Positions 43,878 through 53,394 of a DNA stretch of 64,000 bases are shown here, one piece after another (position 1 is the stretch's first letter; each line of letters begins with the position of its first letter). The notes under the pieces were generated by a model. The model searched no databases and was not told the DNA's origin. It saw nothing but the letters and a program-made list of their open reading frames with translations. The stretch spans positions 19,795 to 83,794 of the forward strand of contig CAMVUM010000011.1 in assembly GCA_947170725.1 (NCBI GenBank). The letters are read 5' to 3'. Source of the DNA: an uncultured Prevotella sp. GTDB taxonomy: Bacteria > Bacteroidota > Bacteroidia > Bacteroidales > Bacteroidaceae. Made by a program: the position numbers and the translations under genes.

Positions 43878-45260
43878 CTATTGCATCCCTCCTCCGAGTG
43901 CGTGGTAAAGCGTAATAACGCCCTGTATCTCGTCATAGCGGTCTTCCGATTCCGCCAGTTCGGCCTGCAAAAGTTTCTGCTGGGCGGTGAGCACTTCCAA
44001 ATAATGGGTTCGCCCGTACTTCATCAGCAACTTGGTATTCCATACGGCGGCTTTCAGATTCAGAATTTGCTTGTGGTCTACGCCCAGCCGCTTTCGGGCC
44101 GTCTGCCAGAGGATCAGCGCATTGTTCACCTCGTTGCCGGCATCGAGCAGACTCTGGCGGAATTGCAGTAATGCCTGCTGCTGTTGTGCGCGGGCTATTT
44201 TCAGCCGAGCGACGTTCTCGCCTTTATGAAAAAGAGGCTGCACCAGCGAACCGATAGCATTCAGAAGCCACGTCCCCGGATTGGATACGGTTCCCGCATT
44301 ATTGGTCCACCCTATTGTGCCTGAGAGCGTAATACGCGGATAAAAAGCGGAACGAGCTTCGCCCGTGGCATAGAACGACTTCATCAGGGCTAACTCTGCC
44401 TCCCGTACATCCGGACGGTTGCCGACCAGCAGCAAAGGAAGTCCGACTGTCAGGCTGTCTGGAAAGTGCTGGTCGGCAAGCACGCCGCGCTCCAGCTTTA
44501 CAGGAGTGATTCCCAGCAATGAACAGACGGTGTTTTCCATCTCTCCGATGCGTTTTTCCAACGTGAGTATTGAACCTTCCACCTCCAACTTATTGGCACG
44601 TGCCTGCAATACGGCAGCCTCCGTTGTTTTTCCGGCCCGTTTGAGTGCGGAGAGCGTGCGGATATTCTCCTGCCATGTAGTAAGCGTACGACGACTGATT
44701 TGAATCTGTCCGTCAAGCATCAGCAGCGTATAGTAACAGTCGGCAACGGTGGCGACAAGACGTGTCTGCATCGCCTGTTCGTATGCCCGACTTTGCCAGA
44801 GAGCCGCTTTGGCTCCGGTTTTCGCATTATGCTGCCGGCCGAAGATGTCCAATTCCCACTCTGCAGAAGGCCCGATCGAATAGGTTCGCTGCGTCGAACG
44901 TCCGTCGGTATGGCTCGCTTGTCCTTGCGCCCCGAAAGAGACGGATGGAAGGAATGCCAGACGGGAAGATTGCAGGACGGCTTCCGCCTCCTCCGTCCGC
45001 AGGCGGGCCACACGCAGGTCGGTGTTGTTCTTCATTCCGCACTCTATCCACCGTTGAAGCAGAGAATCAGTAAAAAGCTCACGCCACGAAAGGTCGGCGA
45101 GCGATGCTGTATCCGCCTGTTGCGCTTCTTGTCGGATGGCGGTGTACAGACTGTCGGTGAACGACAAATCGGGCCGTTCGTAGCGCGTATAGATTCCGCA
45201 ACCGTTCATGAACGGCAGCGGAAAAAGCAAAAGGAATATATAATGAACTGTTTTTTTCAT
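43878..45260 (-). CDS. RND efflux outer-membrane factor (TolC/OprM-type lipoprotein)
   Basis: 460 residues. Signal peptide with lipobox LPFMNGC, so lipid-anchored. Two outer-membrane-efflux repeats follow: RWIECGMKNNTDLRVARLRT starts the first helical hairpin, and GNRPDVREAELALMKSFYATG then AFYPRITLSGTIGWTNN starts the second. It forms the outer duct of the tripartite pump. Last gene of the efflux operon, 2 bases after the permease gene. Confidence 0.94.
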   Translation of the reverse strand: MKKTVHYIFLLLFPLPFMNGCGIYTRYERPDLSFTDSLYTAIRQEAQQADTASLADLSWRELFTDSLLQRWIECGMKNNTDLRVARLRTEEAEAVLQSSRLAFLPSVSFGAQGQASHTDGRSTQRTYSIGPSAEWELDIFGRQHNAKTGAKAALWQSRAYEQAMQTRLVATVADCYYTLLMLDGQIQISRRTLTTWQENIRTLSALKRAGKTTEAAVLQARANKLEVEGSILTLEKRIGEMENTVCSLLGITPVKLERGVLADQHFPDSLTVGLPLLLVGNRPDVREAELALMKSFYATGEARSAFYPRITLSGTIGWTNNAGTVSNPGTWLLNAIGSLVQPLFHKGENVARLKIARAQQQQALLQFRQSLLDAGNEVNNALILWQTARKRLGVDHKQILNLKAAVWNTKLLMKYGRTHYLEVLTAQQKLLQAELAESEDRYDEIQGVITLYHALGGGMQ

Positions 45261-45262
45261 GA

Positions 45263-48200
45263 TTATCTCTGTTTTAGGGTACGTTGGGACATTACGGCCT
45301 CCTCAATATGTTGGAACACAATGAACAGCACCGGAACGATGAACAACAATGCCACCGTACCGATAAGCATTCCGCCTACCGTACCTACACCGATGGATAT
45401 ATTGCCGTTAGCTCCAACTCCGCTGGCGAACATCATCGGCAACATACCGAAAACCATAGTCAGCGAAGTCATCAGGATAGGACGCAGACGGGCTTTTGCC
45501 GCAGACATGGCGGAAGCAGCGATACTCATTCCCATTTTACGGTGCTCGGTGGCATATTCGGTCAGCAGGATAGCGGTCTTGGATAAAAGACCGATGAGCA
45601 TCAACAGACCTACTTGCAGATAAATGTTGTTCTCCAGAGAGAACATACGGGCAAAGAGAAAACTTCCCGCAAGCCCGAAGGGAACGGAGAGCAATATGAC
45701 TACCGGCATGAAAAGGCTCTCGTAAAGAGCACAAAAAATCAGATAGATGAAAACAAAGCAGATAACAAAGATTATTATCGTCGAACTGCCGGAATCGGCC
45801 TCCTCACGCGACATGCCGCCGAACTCGTAACCGTAGCCCTCAGGCAATACCTCGGCAGCCACCTCCCGCACAGCCTGAATAGCTTCGCCCGAACTGTAAC
45901 CGCCCGCCGCCGAACCGTTGATGGCGATGGCGGAGAAGAGATTGAAACGCGCCAGCGACTGCGCCCCGTAAACTTTCGTCAGGGTCAGATATTGGCCGAC
46001 TGGGCTCATGCCGCCCTTGTCATTGCGCACGAACATATTGTTCAACGCTTTGGTATCGAGGCGGAACTCCGGCGATGCCTGCACCATGACACGGTACAAT
46101 TTGGAGAACCGATTCATATTAGAGGCATAGATTCCTCCTACATATCCGGACAACACATCCAGCACATCGGCTGGAGACACACCTGCCTGTTTGCACCGTG
46201 CGGCATCAACCTCTAACAGATATTGAGGATATTTCGTATCGAAAGCGGTGGTAGCCTTGGCTATTTCGGGCCGCTCGTTCAGCTTTTCTATCATACGATT
46301 GGCCACTTGCTGCAAATCCTTAATACTGCCTCCCTTCTGGTCCTGCAAATGTATCTCGAAACCGCTGCTCGCACCATAGCCGGGAATCATGGCCCGGGTG
46401 AAGACGATGATTTTCGCCGCAGTGATGTCCGCCGTACGGCGGTATATCTCGTTGATGACGGATTGGATGTCATCGCCCTTCTGCGTGCGCTCGTCCCAAG
46501 GGCGCAGACGAATGGTAAACATTCCACTCGACGAACCCTGACCACTCAACATACCCATGCCTGTGGTCTTTGCACACACCTCAATTTGCGGAATGTCGGC
46601 GATTTTACGGTCTATTTCATCCATGATTCTGGCAGTCTGCTGCAAATTGGTGCCGGGAGGCGTCTGAACGTCGATGTTGATCGTACCCATATCCTCGTTC
46701 GGAACAAGTCCGGTTTTCGTTGTCTGCATCAGATACACCAGCCCGCCGCACACCAGCAGCAACGACAGTCCGGCAAGCCATTTGCGGCGGAACAGGAATA
46801 ACACTCCGCTCTCGTAGCGCACGAGCAGCCGGTTGAAAGCCGTCTCGAAAGCCAGATGAAATCGGGTGGAGAACCCCGGCCGTTCTCCAGTGGCGGCCAC
46901 CGTGTGTGGCGTCATGAGTAGGGCGCAAAGAGCCGGACTGAGCGTAAGTGCATTGAGCAACGAAATGCCGACGGCAACGGCCATAGTCAGTCCGAACTGC
47001 GTATAGAACGTACCTGTCGTACCGCCCATGAAACTGACGGGAATAAATACCGCCATGAAAACGAACGTGGAGGTCAGCAGCGCGGACGATATGCCGTCCA
47101 TTGCCCGGATTGTGGCTTCATAAGGTGAACGGTAGCCCTCGTCGAACTTGGCCTGCACCGCTTCGACCACCACGATGGCATCGTCCACCACCGTGCCGAT
47201 GACCAGCACGAGAGCGAAGAGCGTGATCATGTTCAGGCTGAATCCCGCCACGTACAGGAAGGCAAAGGTGCCTATCAGCGATACAATGATCGAGACGGTC
47301 GGTATAAGCGTGGAACGTATGTTCTGGAGGAACACATAGACTACGAACACCACCATCAGGACCGCTTCGATCAGGGTCTTGACCACATTCCGGATGGAGG
47401 CGTCCAGAAAATCCTTCGTGCTCATCAGGTCGGCGATTGCCATCCCCTTGGGAAGATTCTCTGATATCTCCGCCACCACCTTGTCAATCTCTTCGATAAT
47501 CTCGTTAGCATTCGAGCCGGAGGTCTGTGAAATCATGCACGTAGTACCAGGATGGCCGTTCACGGAACCGATGTACTCGTAAGTCTTCGAACCCAGTTCG
47601 ACACGCGCCACGTCTTTCAGTCGCAGTACGGTTCCGTTTTCCTGTGCGCTGATCACCAGATTCTCATAGTCGGTCTCCTTGTCGTAACGTCCGCGATATT
47701 TCAGCACATAACGGAACGTGTTTTCCGATTCGGCACCCAGCGTTCCTGTCGGCGATTCCAGATTCTGCTCGTCGAGCACCTTGCGGATGTCCGACGGAAC
47801 AAGACCGTATTGCGCCATCTTGCCTGGATCGAGCCATACCCTCAATGAGTAGTCAGCACCCTTGACGTCCACCTCGCCGACACCCGCAATACGGGCTAAA
47901 CGGGGCTCGATGTTTATCTTCATATAGTTGCACAGGAACTTTTCGTCGAACGAATCGTCGGGACTATAGAGAGCCAGTGTCTTGATTCGACTCGTCTGGC
48001 GTTTACGCACGGTAAGGCCGCTCTTGGTCACTTCGGCAGGCAATTGCCCTTGTGCCGAAGCCAACCGGTTCTGCACATTGACCATTGCCATGTCGCCGTC
48101 TGTTCCCTGCCGGAAATAAATCTGGATCGTGGCGGAACCCGTGTTCGTGGCGGACGACACCATATACATCATGTTTTCCACACCGTTGATAGCCTCTTCG

Positions 48201-48397
48201 AGCGGCACCACCACGCTTTTCTGCACCGTCTCGGCATTCGCACCGGAATAGGTGGCCGACACGCTCACGGTGGGAGGTGCGATTTCCGGAAACTGTTCCA
48301 CCGGCAACTGAACGAGGCTGATGATACCAAGCAGCGTAATGAAGACCGAAATGACACCGGCCAGTATCGGTCTGTCGATAAACGTTTGTATCTTCAT
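45263..48397 (-). CDS. RND efflux inner-membrane permease (AcrB/HAE-1 family)
   Basis: 1044 residues, typical of HAE-1 drug pumps. N-terminal FIDRPILAGVISVFITLLGI then LPVEQFPEIAPPTVSVSATY is the usual opening; VIGTVVDDAIVVVEAVQAKF carries the two proton-relay Asp of helix 4; GYGYEFGGMSREE and LFIVPVLFIVFQHI lie toward the C-terminus. Twelve helices and two large periplasmic loops. Uses the proton gradient to expel drugs, bile acids or similar compounds; the substrate is not readable. Central gene of the operon. Confidence 0.97.
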   Translation of the reverse strand: MKIQTFIDRPILAGVISVFITLLGIISLVQLPVEQFPEIAPPTVSVSATYSGANAETVQKSVVVPLEEAINGVENMMYMVSSATNTGSATIQIYFRQGTDGDMAMVNVQNRLASAQGQLPAEVTKSGLTVRKRQTSRIKTLALYSPDDSFDEKFLCNYMKINIEPRLARIAGVGEVDVKGADYSLRVWLDPGKMAQYGLVPSDIRKVLDEQNLESPTGTLGAESENTFRYVLKYRGRYDKETDYENLVISAQENGTVLRLKDVARVELGSKTYEYIGSVNGHPGTTCMISQTSGSNANEIIEEIDKVVAEISENLPKGMAIADLMSTKDFLDASIRNVVKTLIEAVLMVVFVVYVFLQNIRSTLIPTVSIIVSLIGTFAFLYVAGFSLNMITLFALVLVIGTVVDDAIVVVEAVQAKFDEGYRSPYEATIRAMDGISSALLTSTFVFMAVFIPVSFMGGTTGTFYTQFGLTMAVAVGISLLNALTLSPALCALLMTPHTVAATGERPGFSTRFHLAFETAFNRLLVRYESGVLFLFRRKWLAGLSLLLVCGGLVYLMQTTKTGLVPNEDMGTINIDVQTPPGTNLQQTARIMDEIDRKIADIPQIEVCAKTTGMGMLSGQGSSSGMFTIRLRPWDERTQKGDDIQSVINEIYRRTADITAAKIIVFTRAMIPGYGASSGFEIHLQDQKGGSIKDLQQVANRMIEKLNERPEIAKATTAFDTKYPQYLLEVDAARCKQAGVSPADVLDVLSGYVGGIYASNMNRFSKLYRVMVQASPEFRLDTKALNNMFVRNDKGGMSPVGQYLTLTKVYGAQSLARFNLFSAIAINGSAAGGYSSGEAIQAVREVAAEVLPEGYGYEFGGMSREEADSGSSTIIIFVICFVFIYLIFCALYESLFMPVVILLSVPFGLAGSFLFARMFSLENNIYLQVGLLMLIGLLSKTAILLTEYATEHRKMGMSIAASAMSAAKARLRPILMTSLTMVFGMLPMMFASGVGANGNISIGVGTVGGMLIGTVALLFIVPVLFIVFQHIEEAVMSQRTLKQR

Positions 48398-48400
48398 AAG

Positions 48401-49522
48401 TTATTCTCCCCGTTTGTTTTCAGGTTCGACTACAGCACCTTCGCGCACAAGTCCGGCACCTTCGACAATAATGACGTCGCCAGCCTTCAACCCCGATTCC
48501 ACTATATATTCTTTCCCGTCATTCTGTGGGAAAACTTCGATACGGGTAGATACGGCCTTGCCGTCCACCACCTTATAGACGAAGATACGGTCCTGCAATT
48601 CATAAGTGGCAGCCTGCGGAATGACGATGCAGTTTTCACGCACGGAAGGAATCAGCACCGTGCCGCTGCCGCCGTTGCGAAGCAGCCTCTCCTTGTTCAG
48701 GAAGACGGCACGCAGGCTCACTGCTCCCGTACTCTCCTCGATTGTGCCGCTTACAGCGTCGATATGGCCTTTGATGGAATACATCTGCCCGTTGCTCATT
48801 TTCAATTCCACTTCAGGCATCTCCTCTATGGCACGCTTCAGGGAGCCGTATCGCTGAATCAGGTCCAGCATCTGATTCTCGGCCATCGAGAAATAGGCAT
48901 ACACCTGGCTGTCATCCGACACCGTGACTAAGGGGTCGCCGGATGTGCTGCTGACCAATGCTCCTACCCGGTAGGGAATCATGCTCGCCACACCATTTAC
49001 AGGCGACTTCACCTCTGTGTACGACAAGTTGTTGCGGGCCCTCTTCTCTTCAGCCTTGGCCAATGCGAGTTTGGCTTCCGCCTCCATGACCTCGTTGCGG
49101 GCGGTCTGCAAGTCGAACTCCGAGACCACCTTTTCTTCCAAAAGGCCCTTGTTGCTCTCCAGAACCAACCGAGCGGTGGATAGCACCGCTTCGGCACTTT
49201 TTACATTGGCGACGGCGATGTCGTGCGCTGCCTTGTAAGGCACTTGGTCGATGACGAACAATACACAGTCCTTACGTACCGCATCGCCCTCCTTCATCCT
49301 GATGTCCGTAATCTGACCGCTTATCTGCGGACGAATTTCCACGGTCTGATACCCACGTATGGTAGCCGTATAACCACTGCGGAGCGTGCGGCTGCTCAAC
49401 GTTACCGTATCAGTCCGGTAGGCCGCAGTTCCCTGCCGCCGCCCGTCACGGCCTCCGTTGCAGGAGAAAAGGCACAGGACACAAGCGGCAAAAATCATTT
49501 TTGTTTTATATCCGTTATTCAT
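48401..49522 (-). CDS. RND efflux periplasmic adaptor (AcrA-like membrane fusion lipoprotein)
   Basis: 373 residues. Lipobox LCLFSC after a signal peptide. Barrel-sandwich halves (RGYQTVEIRPQISGQITDIRMK and NLSYTEVKSPVNGVASMI) surround an alpha-helical hairpin rich in Ala/Glu (LQTARNEVMEAEAKLALAKA). GLKAGDVIIVEGAGLVREGA is the membrane-proximal domain. It links the permease to the outer duct. First gene of the efflux operon, divergent from the LytS-like kinase gene. Confidence 0.95.
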   Translation of the reverse strand: MNNGYKTKMIFAACVLCLFSCNGGRDGRRQGTAAYRTDTVTLSSRTLRSGYTATIRGYQTVEIRPQISGQITDIRMKEGDAVRKDCVLFVIDQVPYKAAHDIAVANVKSAEAVLSTARLVLESNKGLLEEKVVSEFDLQTARNEVMEAEAKLALAKAEEKRARNNLSYTEVKSPVNGVASMIPYRVGALVSSTSGDPLVTVSDDSQVYAYFSMAENQMLDLIQRYGSLKRAIEEMPEVELKMSNGQMYSIKGHIDAVSGTIEESTGAVSLRAVFLNKERLLRNGGSGTVLIPSVRENCIVIPQAATYELQDRIFVYKVVDGKAVSTRIEVFPQNDGKEYIVESGLKAGDVIIVEGAGLVREGAVVEPENKRGE

Positions 49523-49623
49523 ACTGAAAGTTTTTTCGGATACAATATTACGAAGAAATTGACGGATCGGGAAAATAGTGTTGATGAGCGGTTGAATTGC
49601 GATTGTAAACGTCAGAGACTATT

Positions 49624-49655
49624 CTTGTACACAAATTCCGGAATTAGTATCTTTG
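49624..49655 (+). promoter_or_regulatory. Promoter of the LytS/LytTR pair
   Basis: TTG (49624-49626), a 21-base spacer and TATCTTTG (49648-49655); the ATG is 28 bases on. It lies in the 161-bp divergent region shared with the efflux operon. Confidence 0.65.
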
Positions 49656-49683
49656 CAAATAAATTATTTCTAATGAACGGAAT

Positions 49684-50691
49684 ATGAAAGAAAAGAATAT
49701 AACCTTATCCATCGACCTGATTTTTTGCGTCATCATCCTGCCGCTCGTCATCACAATTGTGCCGGTGGAAAGATGGATAGAAAAATACACGCTCTTTACC
49801 GTAATTCTCGTGGCCTATATGTACGTCCTTTATTTCGCCATACGCAAAGTCAATTTTCCACAACTTTTCATGAACCGCCGGTATGGCATGATGGCAGTAT
49901 TCATTCTGCTATTCTTGGGGACAACCTATCTTTTGTCGCTGTTTCCTTATTCTGAAAGTGCAGCAAACAACCCGGCTCTGCATCCCAATCTGAAAGAGCA
50001 CCTGCGCAAACAAACGGTATTGTTTATTTTTCTTGTCGTGAGCGGGTTCAGCCTTTCTGTCAGTCTGATTTTCGAACTTTTCAGGCAAACGCTGACCAAG
50101 AAAGAGCTGGAAAGCCAGAAAAACAAGGCCGAGCTGGCACTCTACAAGGCACAGATCGACCCGCATTTTCTGTTCAACACGCTCAACACCATTTATGGAC
50201 TTGTCATTCAGAAATCCGAAAAGGCCGAATCGGCGTTCGCCCAATTTGCCAACATGATTCAGTATATGTACACTCATGCCAAAGACGACACAGTTGCTGT
50301 CCGCGACGAGATAGACTATATCGGTCACTACATCGATTTGCAATCCCTCCGTCTGAACCGCCACACGAAAGTCGTTTGGGAATGCGAAACGGACGACGAT
50401 ACGCTGCGCATTCCCCCGATGCTGCTTGTCACCTTCGTGGAAAACGCTTTCAAGTACGGTACGTCTTCGGATAAAGACTGCACGATACGCATCCGTATGG
50501 AAATCAAAGAGGGTATGCTCCGTTTCAAGACGCAAAACGGCATCATGAAAAAGCGGCACGAAAAGGAGCCTGCCGTCGGCATCGAAAACTGTCGCGACCG
50601 ACTGGAACTACTCTATCATGGGCGTTTCATGCTGACCGCCCGGGAAGAAAACTCCGAGTATGAACTTAATCTGACAATACGCCTAAAATGA
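49684..50691 (+). CDS. LytS/YehU-type sensor histidine kinase
   Basis: 335 residues. Four hydrophobic helices at about 8-30, 36-54, 64-84 and 104-126, then a coiled linker (LTKKELESQKNKAELALYKA), then the His_kinase domain with the phosphoacceptor in QIDPHFLFNTLNTIYGLV and the ATPase part (PPMLLVTFVENAFKYGTSSD, VGIENCRDRLELLYHGRF). Overlaps the response regulator by 4 bases. Divergent from the RND operon, so it probably senses an envelope stress or drug and controls the pump (inference). Confidence 0.94.
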   Translation: MKEKNITLSIDLIFCVIILPLVITIVPVERWIEKYTLFTVILVAYMYVLYFAIRKVNFPQLFMNRRYGMMAVFILLFLGTTYLLSLFPYSESAANNPALHPNLKEHLRKQTVLFIFLVVSGFSLSVSLIFELFRQTLTKKELESQKNKAELALYKAQIDPHFLFNTLNTIYGLVIQKSEKAESAFAQFANMIQYMYTHAKDDTVAVRDEIDYIGHYIDLQSLRLNRHTKVVWECETDDDTLRIPPMLLVTFVENAFKYGTSSDKDCTIRIRMEIKEGMLRFKTQNGIMKKRHEKEPAVGIENCRDRLELLYHGRFMLTAREENSEYELNLTIRLK

Positions 50692-51407
50692 AAAAGATAA
50701 ATTGCATCGCCATAGACGACGAACCCATAGCACTGTCCGTCATATCCCAATTCTGCTTGCGGTTGGGTGGTCTTGACCTGCTTACCTATAGTGAACCGCA
50801 GGAAGGATTGCAAGCCGTCATTGACAGACAACCAGACATTGTTTTTCTCGACATAGAGATGGACTGCCTGAACGGGCTCGACATCGCACGTAAACTGCCG
50901 GCCTCAACCTGTTTCATCTTCACCACAGCCTACATCCGCTACGCCCTTGACGGATTCGATCTGGATGCCGCCGATTTCCTGCACAAACCGTTCTCCTACG
51001 AAAGGTTCAAGACTGCCGTGGAAAAGGCAATGCGCCGATTGGAATATATCCATAATGAAAAAGAGAGCATCATCGTCAAGCAGGAATACAACAATGTCGT
51101 GATTCCTGTTTCCGACATTCTCTACATCGAAGCAATGGAAAACTATTGCAAGATTTTCCGTTGCAAGGGACACTATACGCTTTCGCGCATAAACCTGAAA
51201 GCAGTAACGGATCTGTTGCCGCCTCGGAGTTTCATCCGAATACATCGTTCGTTCATTGTACAGCTCAACAGCATTCAGAATTTCAACAAACAGGAACTTC
51301 GGCTTACCACCGGACAGTCCTTACCCATCGGCAGACAATATGCCGAAAAAGTGATTTCCCGATTGCACTCTCCGGGGAACAGCAATGCGCATCATGACAA
51401 TGAGTAA
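50688..51407 (+). CDS. LytTR-family response regulator
   Basis: 239 residues. Receiver domain 1-120: NCIAIDDEPIALSVISQF with the acidic pair, PDIVFLDIEMDCLNGLD with the phospho-Asp, FTTAYIRYALDGFDLDAADF and the Lys in LHKPF. LytTR DNA-binding domain about 135-235: DILYIEAMENYCKIFRCKGH, PRSFIRIHRSFIVQLNSIQ and LPIGRQYAEKV. Partner of the kinase just upstream; LytTR factors bind paired direct repeats, not identified here by eye. Confidence 0.95.
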   Translation: MKKINCIAIDDEPIALSVISQFCLRLGGLDLLTYSEPQEGLQAVIDRQPDIVFLDIEMDCLNGLDIARKLPASTCFIFTTAYIRYALDGFDLDAADFLHKPFSYERFKTAVEKAMRRLEYIHNEKESIIVKQEYNNVVIPVSDILYIEAMENYCKIFRCKGHYTLSRINLKAVTDLLPPRSFIRIHRSFIVQLNSIQNFNKQELRLTTGQSLPIGRQYAEKVISRLHSPGNSNAHHDNE

Positions 51408-51501
51408 TCAAAAACCAGGTCTGGAAAAAATATAGCAGACCATAGCCTCTCTGAAACAGAAAACAACAGGCATATTTGGCCGATACACGGAAAATTATTT
51501 C

Positions 51502-51509
51502 TATCTTTG
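51502..51509 (+). promoter_or_regulatory. -7 box of trmO
   Basis: TATCTTTG. It places the transcript start near 51516, which excludes a start upstream and favours the ATG at 51540, or a leaderless ATG at 51516. Confidence 0.55.
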
Positions 51510-51539
51510 CAGACAATGGACAAAACATCACAAGAGACA

Positions 51540-52229
51540 ATGGAGATAAAACCAATTGCACATTTCCGTTCACCATTCAAAACAAAGTTCGGAATACCAC
51601 GCCAGAGCGGGCTGGTTGAGGGATTGCGCGGATACATAGTATTCTGCCCCGACCATAGGGATCCTGAGGCTCTGCGCGGGCTGGAGGATTTCGACTATCT
51701 GTGGATAATTTGGGGCTTTTCGGCCAACATCTCTGCCTCCAAACACACCACAGTGCGCCCACCGAGGCTCGGCGGCAACCGCCGCATGGGAGTTTTCGCG
51801 ACACGCTCCCCTTTTCGTCCGAACAATCTCGGACTGTCGTCCGTACGCATAGAAAGCATAGAGACCAATAGCAGTGAAGGACCTTTAATACACGTGAAAG
51901 GAGCCGATTTAATGGACGGGACACCGATATATGACATAAAGCCATACGTAGAGATGTCCGACAGCCATTGTGGAATCAACTGCGGATTTGTCTCTGATGA
52001 ACCATGGACTGAACTTCGTGTGGAAATGGACGACAGACTAAGGAACACATTCTGCACTGAAGAACTCGATGTACTCATAAAGACTCTAAGTCTGGACCCA
52101 CGCCCGCACTACCACAACAACCCCAAACGCACCTACGGCATGCCTTTCGCCGGCTTCGATGTGCGCTTCCGTGTTGACGGGGAAGTACTTACAGTCGTAG
52201 ATATATGCTGCGGAAAATCCGATAAATGA
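51540..52229 (+). CDS. trmO: tRNA (N6-threonylcarbamoyladenosine37-N6)-methyltransferase, TrmO/TsaA-like
   Basis: 229 residues from the ATG at 51540 (an alternative in-frame ATG is at 51516). Uses S-adenosylmethionine to methylate t6A37 in tRNA. Family pieces: MEIKPIAHFRSPFKTKFG at the start, FDYLWIIWGFSAN, RMGVFATRSPFRPNNLGLS (the TsaA signature), HVKGADLMDGTPIYDIKPYV (substrate loop) and, at the end, DPRPHYHNNPKRTYGMPFAG. A single-gene unit on the chromosome. Confidence 0.94.
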   Translation: MEIKPIAHFRSPFKTKFGIPRQSGLVEGLRGYIVFCPDHRDPEALRGLEDFDYLWIIWGFSANISASKHTTVRPPRLGGNRRMGVFATRSPFRPNNLGLSSVRIESIETNSSEGPLIHVKGADLMDGTPIYDIKPYVEMSDSHCGINCGFVSDEPWTELRVEMDDRLRNTFCTEELDVLIKTLSLDPRPHYHNNPKRTYGMPFAGFDVRFRVDGEVLTVVDICCGKSDK

Positions 52230-52536
52230 ATGAAACGTAAGAGATTCTTAACCGAATGTAAACCATGACATGTTCATTGATACAAACCAGTCATTTTTAC
52301 ATAAAAATACTATGTCTTGGCTCCTTCGCGTTGAAATAGGCATACTTGTGTCGGGAAATTCTTTAGGTCTCGGAAAGATTGTGGAAACACAATAAATATA
52401 CTCCAATCAACAAGTATGTCAAATAATAAAACTGGATTACATCAAAATATTCACATAATTTTGTGATTATCGAAAAAATATCTAAATTTGACCCCGGTAT
52501 TGTCATCATTCCGGTAAACGCCACAAACGGGACGAC
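52230..52536. other. Gap between trmO and the kinase-like gene
   Basis: AT-rich; contains the promoter at 52460-52490 and nothing else recognisable. Confidence 0.5.
52460..52490 (+). promoter_or_regulatory. Promoter of the kinase-like gene
   Basis: TTTG (52460-52463), a 19-base spacer and TAAATTTG (52483-52490). Leader about 40 nt. Confidence 0.6.
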
Positions 52537-53373
52537 ATGGAAATGACACAGGATAAACAATATTTAATAATACACACAGTTATGTATAATTTGGCCGTTT
52601 TGATGATTGCAACGCTTACTGTTATATGCGTTGCTTGTTGTGTGCGCATTTGGAAACTAACGGCAGAGTTGGGCCGTGAACGCAGGAAAAGTCTTAAAAA
52701 CTCAGCTTTCATACGCAATCTTAGCAAAGAAATACAAACTCCGCTGAAATCTATGAACCACCATGCGGAAATGGTGGCACGAGAGAACATATATCTCTCT
52801 AAAGACGAAAAGAAAACCATCGCCGGCCAAATGGCATACAATGTCAACCTGATTACAACACTTCTGGACGAAATGAAGGGATGCGTTGACGGTGATGGCG
52901 GACGTGAGGTCAGACAGGAACTGTTCAGCCCCACTTTGATGTGCCGTAGGTGTGTGGACTCTAATCTCAGCAACACATATTTGAAAAACGGTGTGAAAAT
53001 GAGCTTCAAGCGCGAGATGGCTGATGATATTTTTGTATCGTCGGACATGCGCATCGTTGAACTGATAATAAACAAAATGCTTATAACATCCTGCAAGTTC
53101 ACCGACAAAGGAGAAATCGTTGTAGGATGCAACACAACAGAAATTCAAGGCCGTCTGACAATATACGTCCAGGACACCGGTCGCGGCATACCGGAGGACA
53201 GACGGGAAGTTATGTTCGAATGGTTTGAGCATCCGGTAACGGAAGGAGACAATGAAATCGAGTTTGACTTGAGTGTAGCACAAAAGATGGCACTCAAGTT
53301 AGGCGGCACACTAAGACACGACGAAACATATCATCAAGGTGTGCGAATGTTGCTCTTGCTCCCAATGGGGTAA
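52537..53373 (+). CDS. Degenerate sensor histidine kinase (no phosphoacceptor His)
   Basis: 278 residues. One membrane helix (about 17-37), then a HisKA-like helix and a HATPase domain (about 165-278). At the H box the expected S-H-E-I reads NLSKEIQTPL, so Lys64 takes the place of the phosphorylated His. In the N box the usual Asn reads Thr (Thr184, MLITSCKFT). The G1 box VQDTGRGIPED is intact, but the G2 segment reads IEFDLSVAQKMALKLGG without its usual glycines. ATP might still bind, but autophosphorylation looks impossible. No response regulator is adjacent. It may be a signalling scaffold or a decaying gene; the frame is fully open. Confidence 0.85.
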   Translation: MEMTQDKQYLIIHTVMYNLAVLMIATLTVICVACCVRIWKLTAELGRERRKSLKNSAFIRNLSKEIQTPLKSMNHHAEMVARENIYLSKDEKKTIAGQMAYNVNLITTLLDEMKGCVDGDGGREVRQELFSPTLMCRRCVDSNLSNTYLKNGVKMSFKREMADDIFVSSDMRIVELIINKMLITSCKFTDKGEIVVGCNTTEIQGRLTIYVQDTGRGIPEDRREVMFEWFEHPVTEGDNEIEFDLSVAQKMALKLGGTLRHDETYHQGVRMLLLLPMG

Positions 53374-53394
53374 GAGTATCCCATGACATCAATA

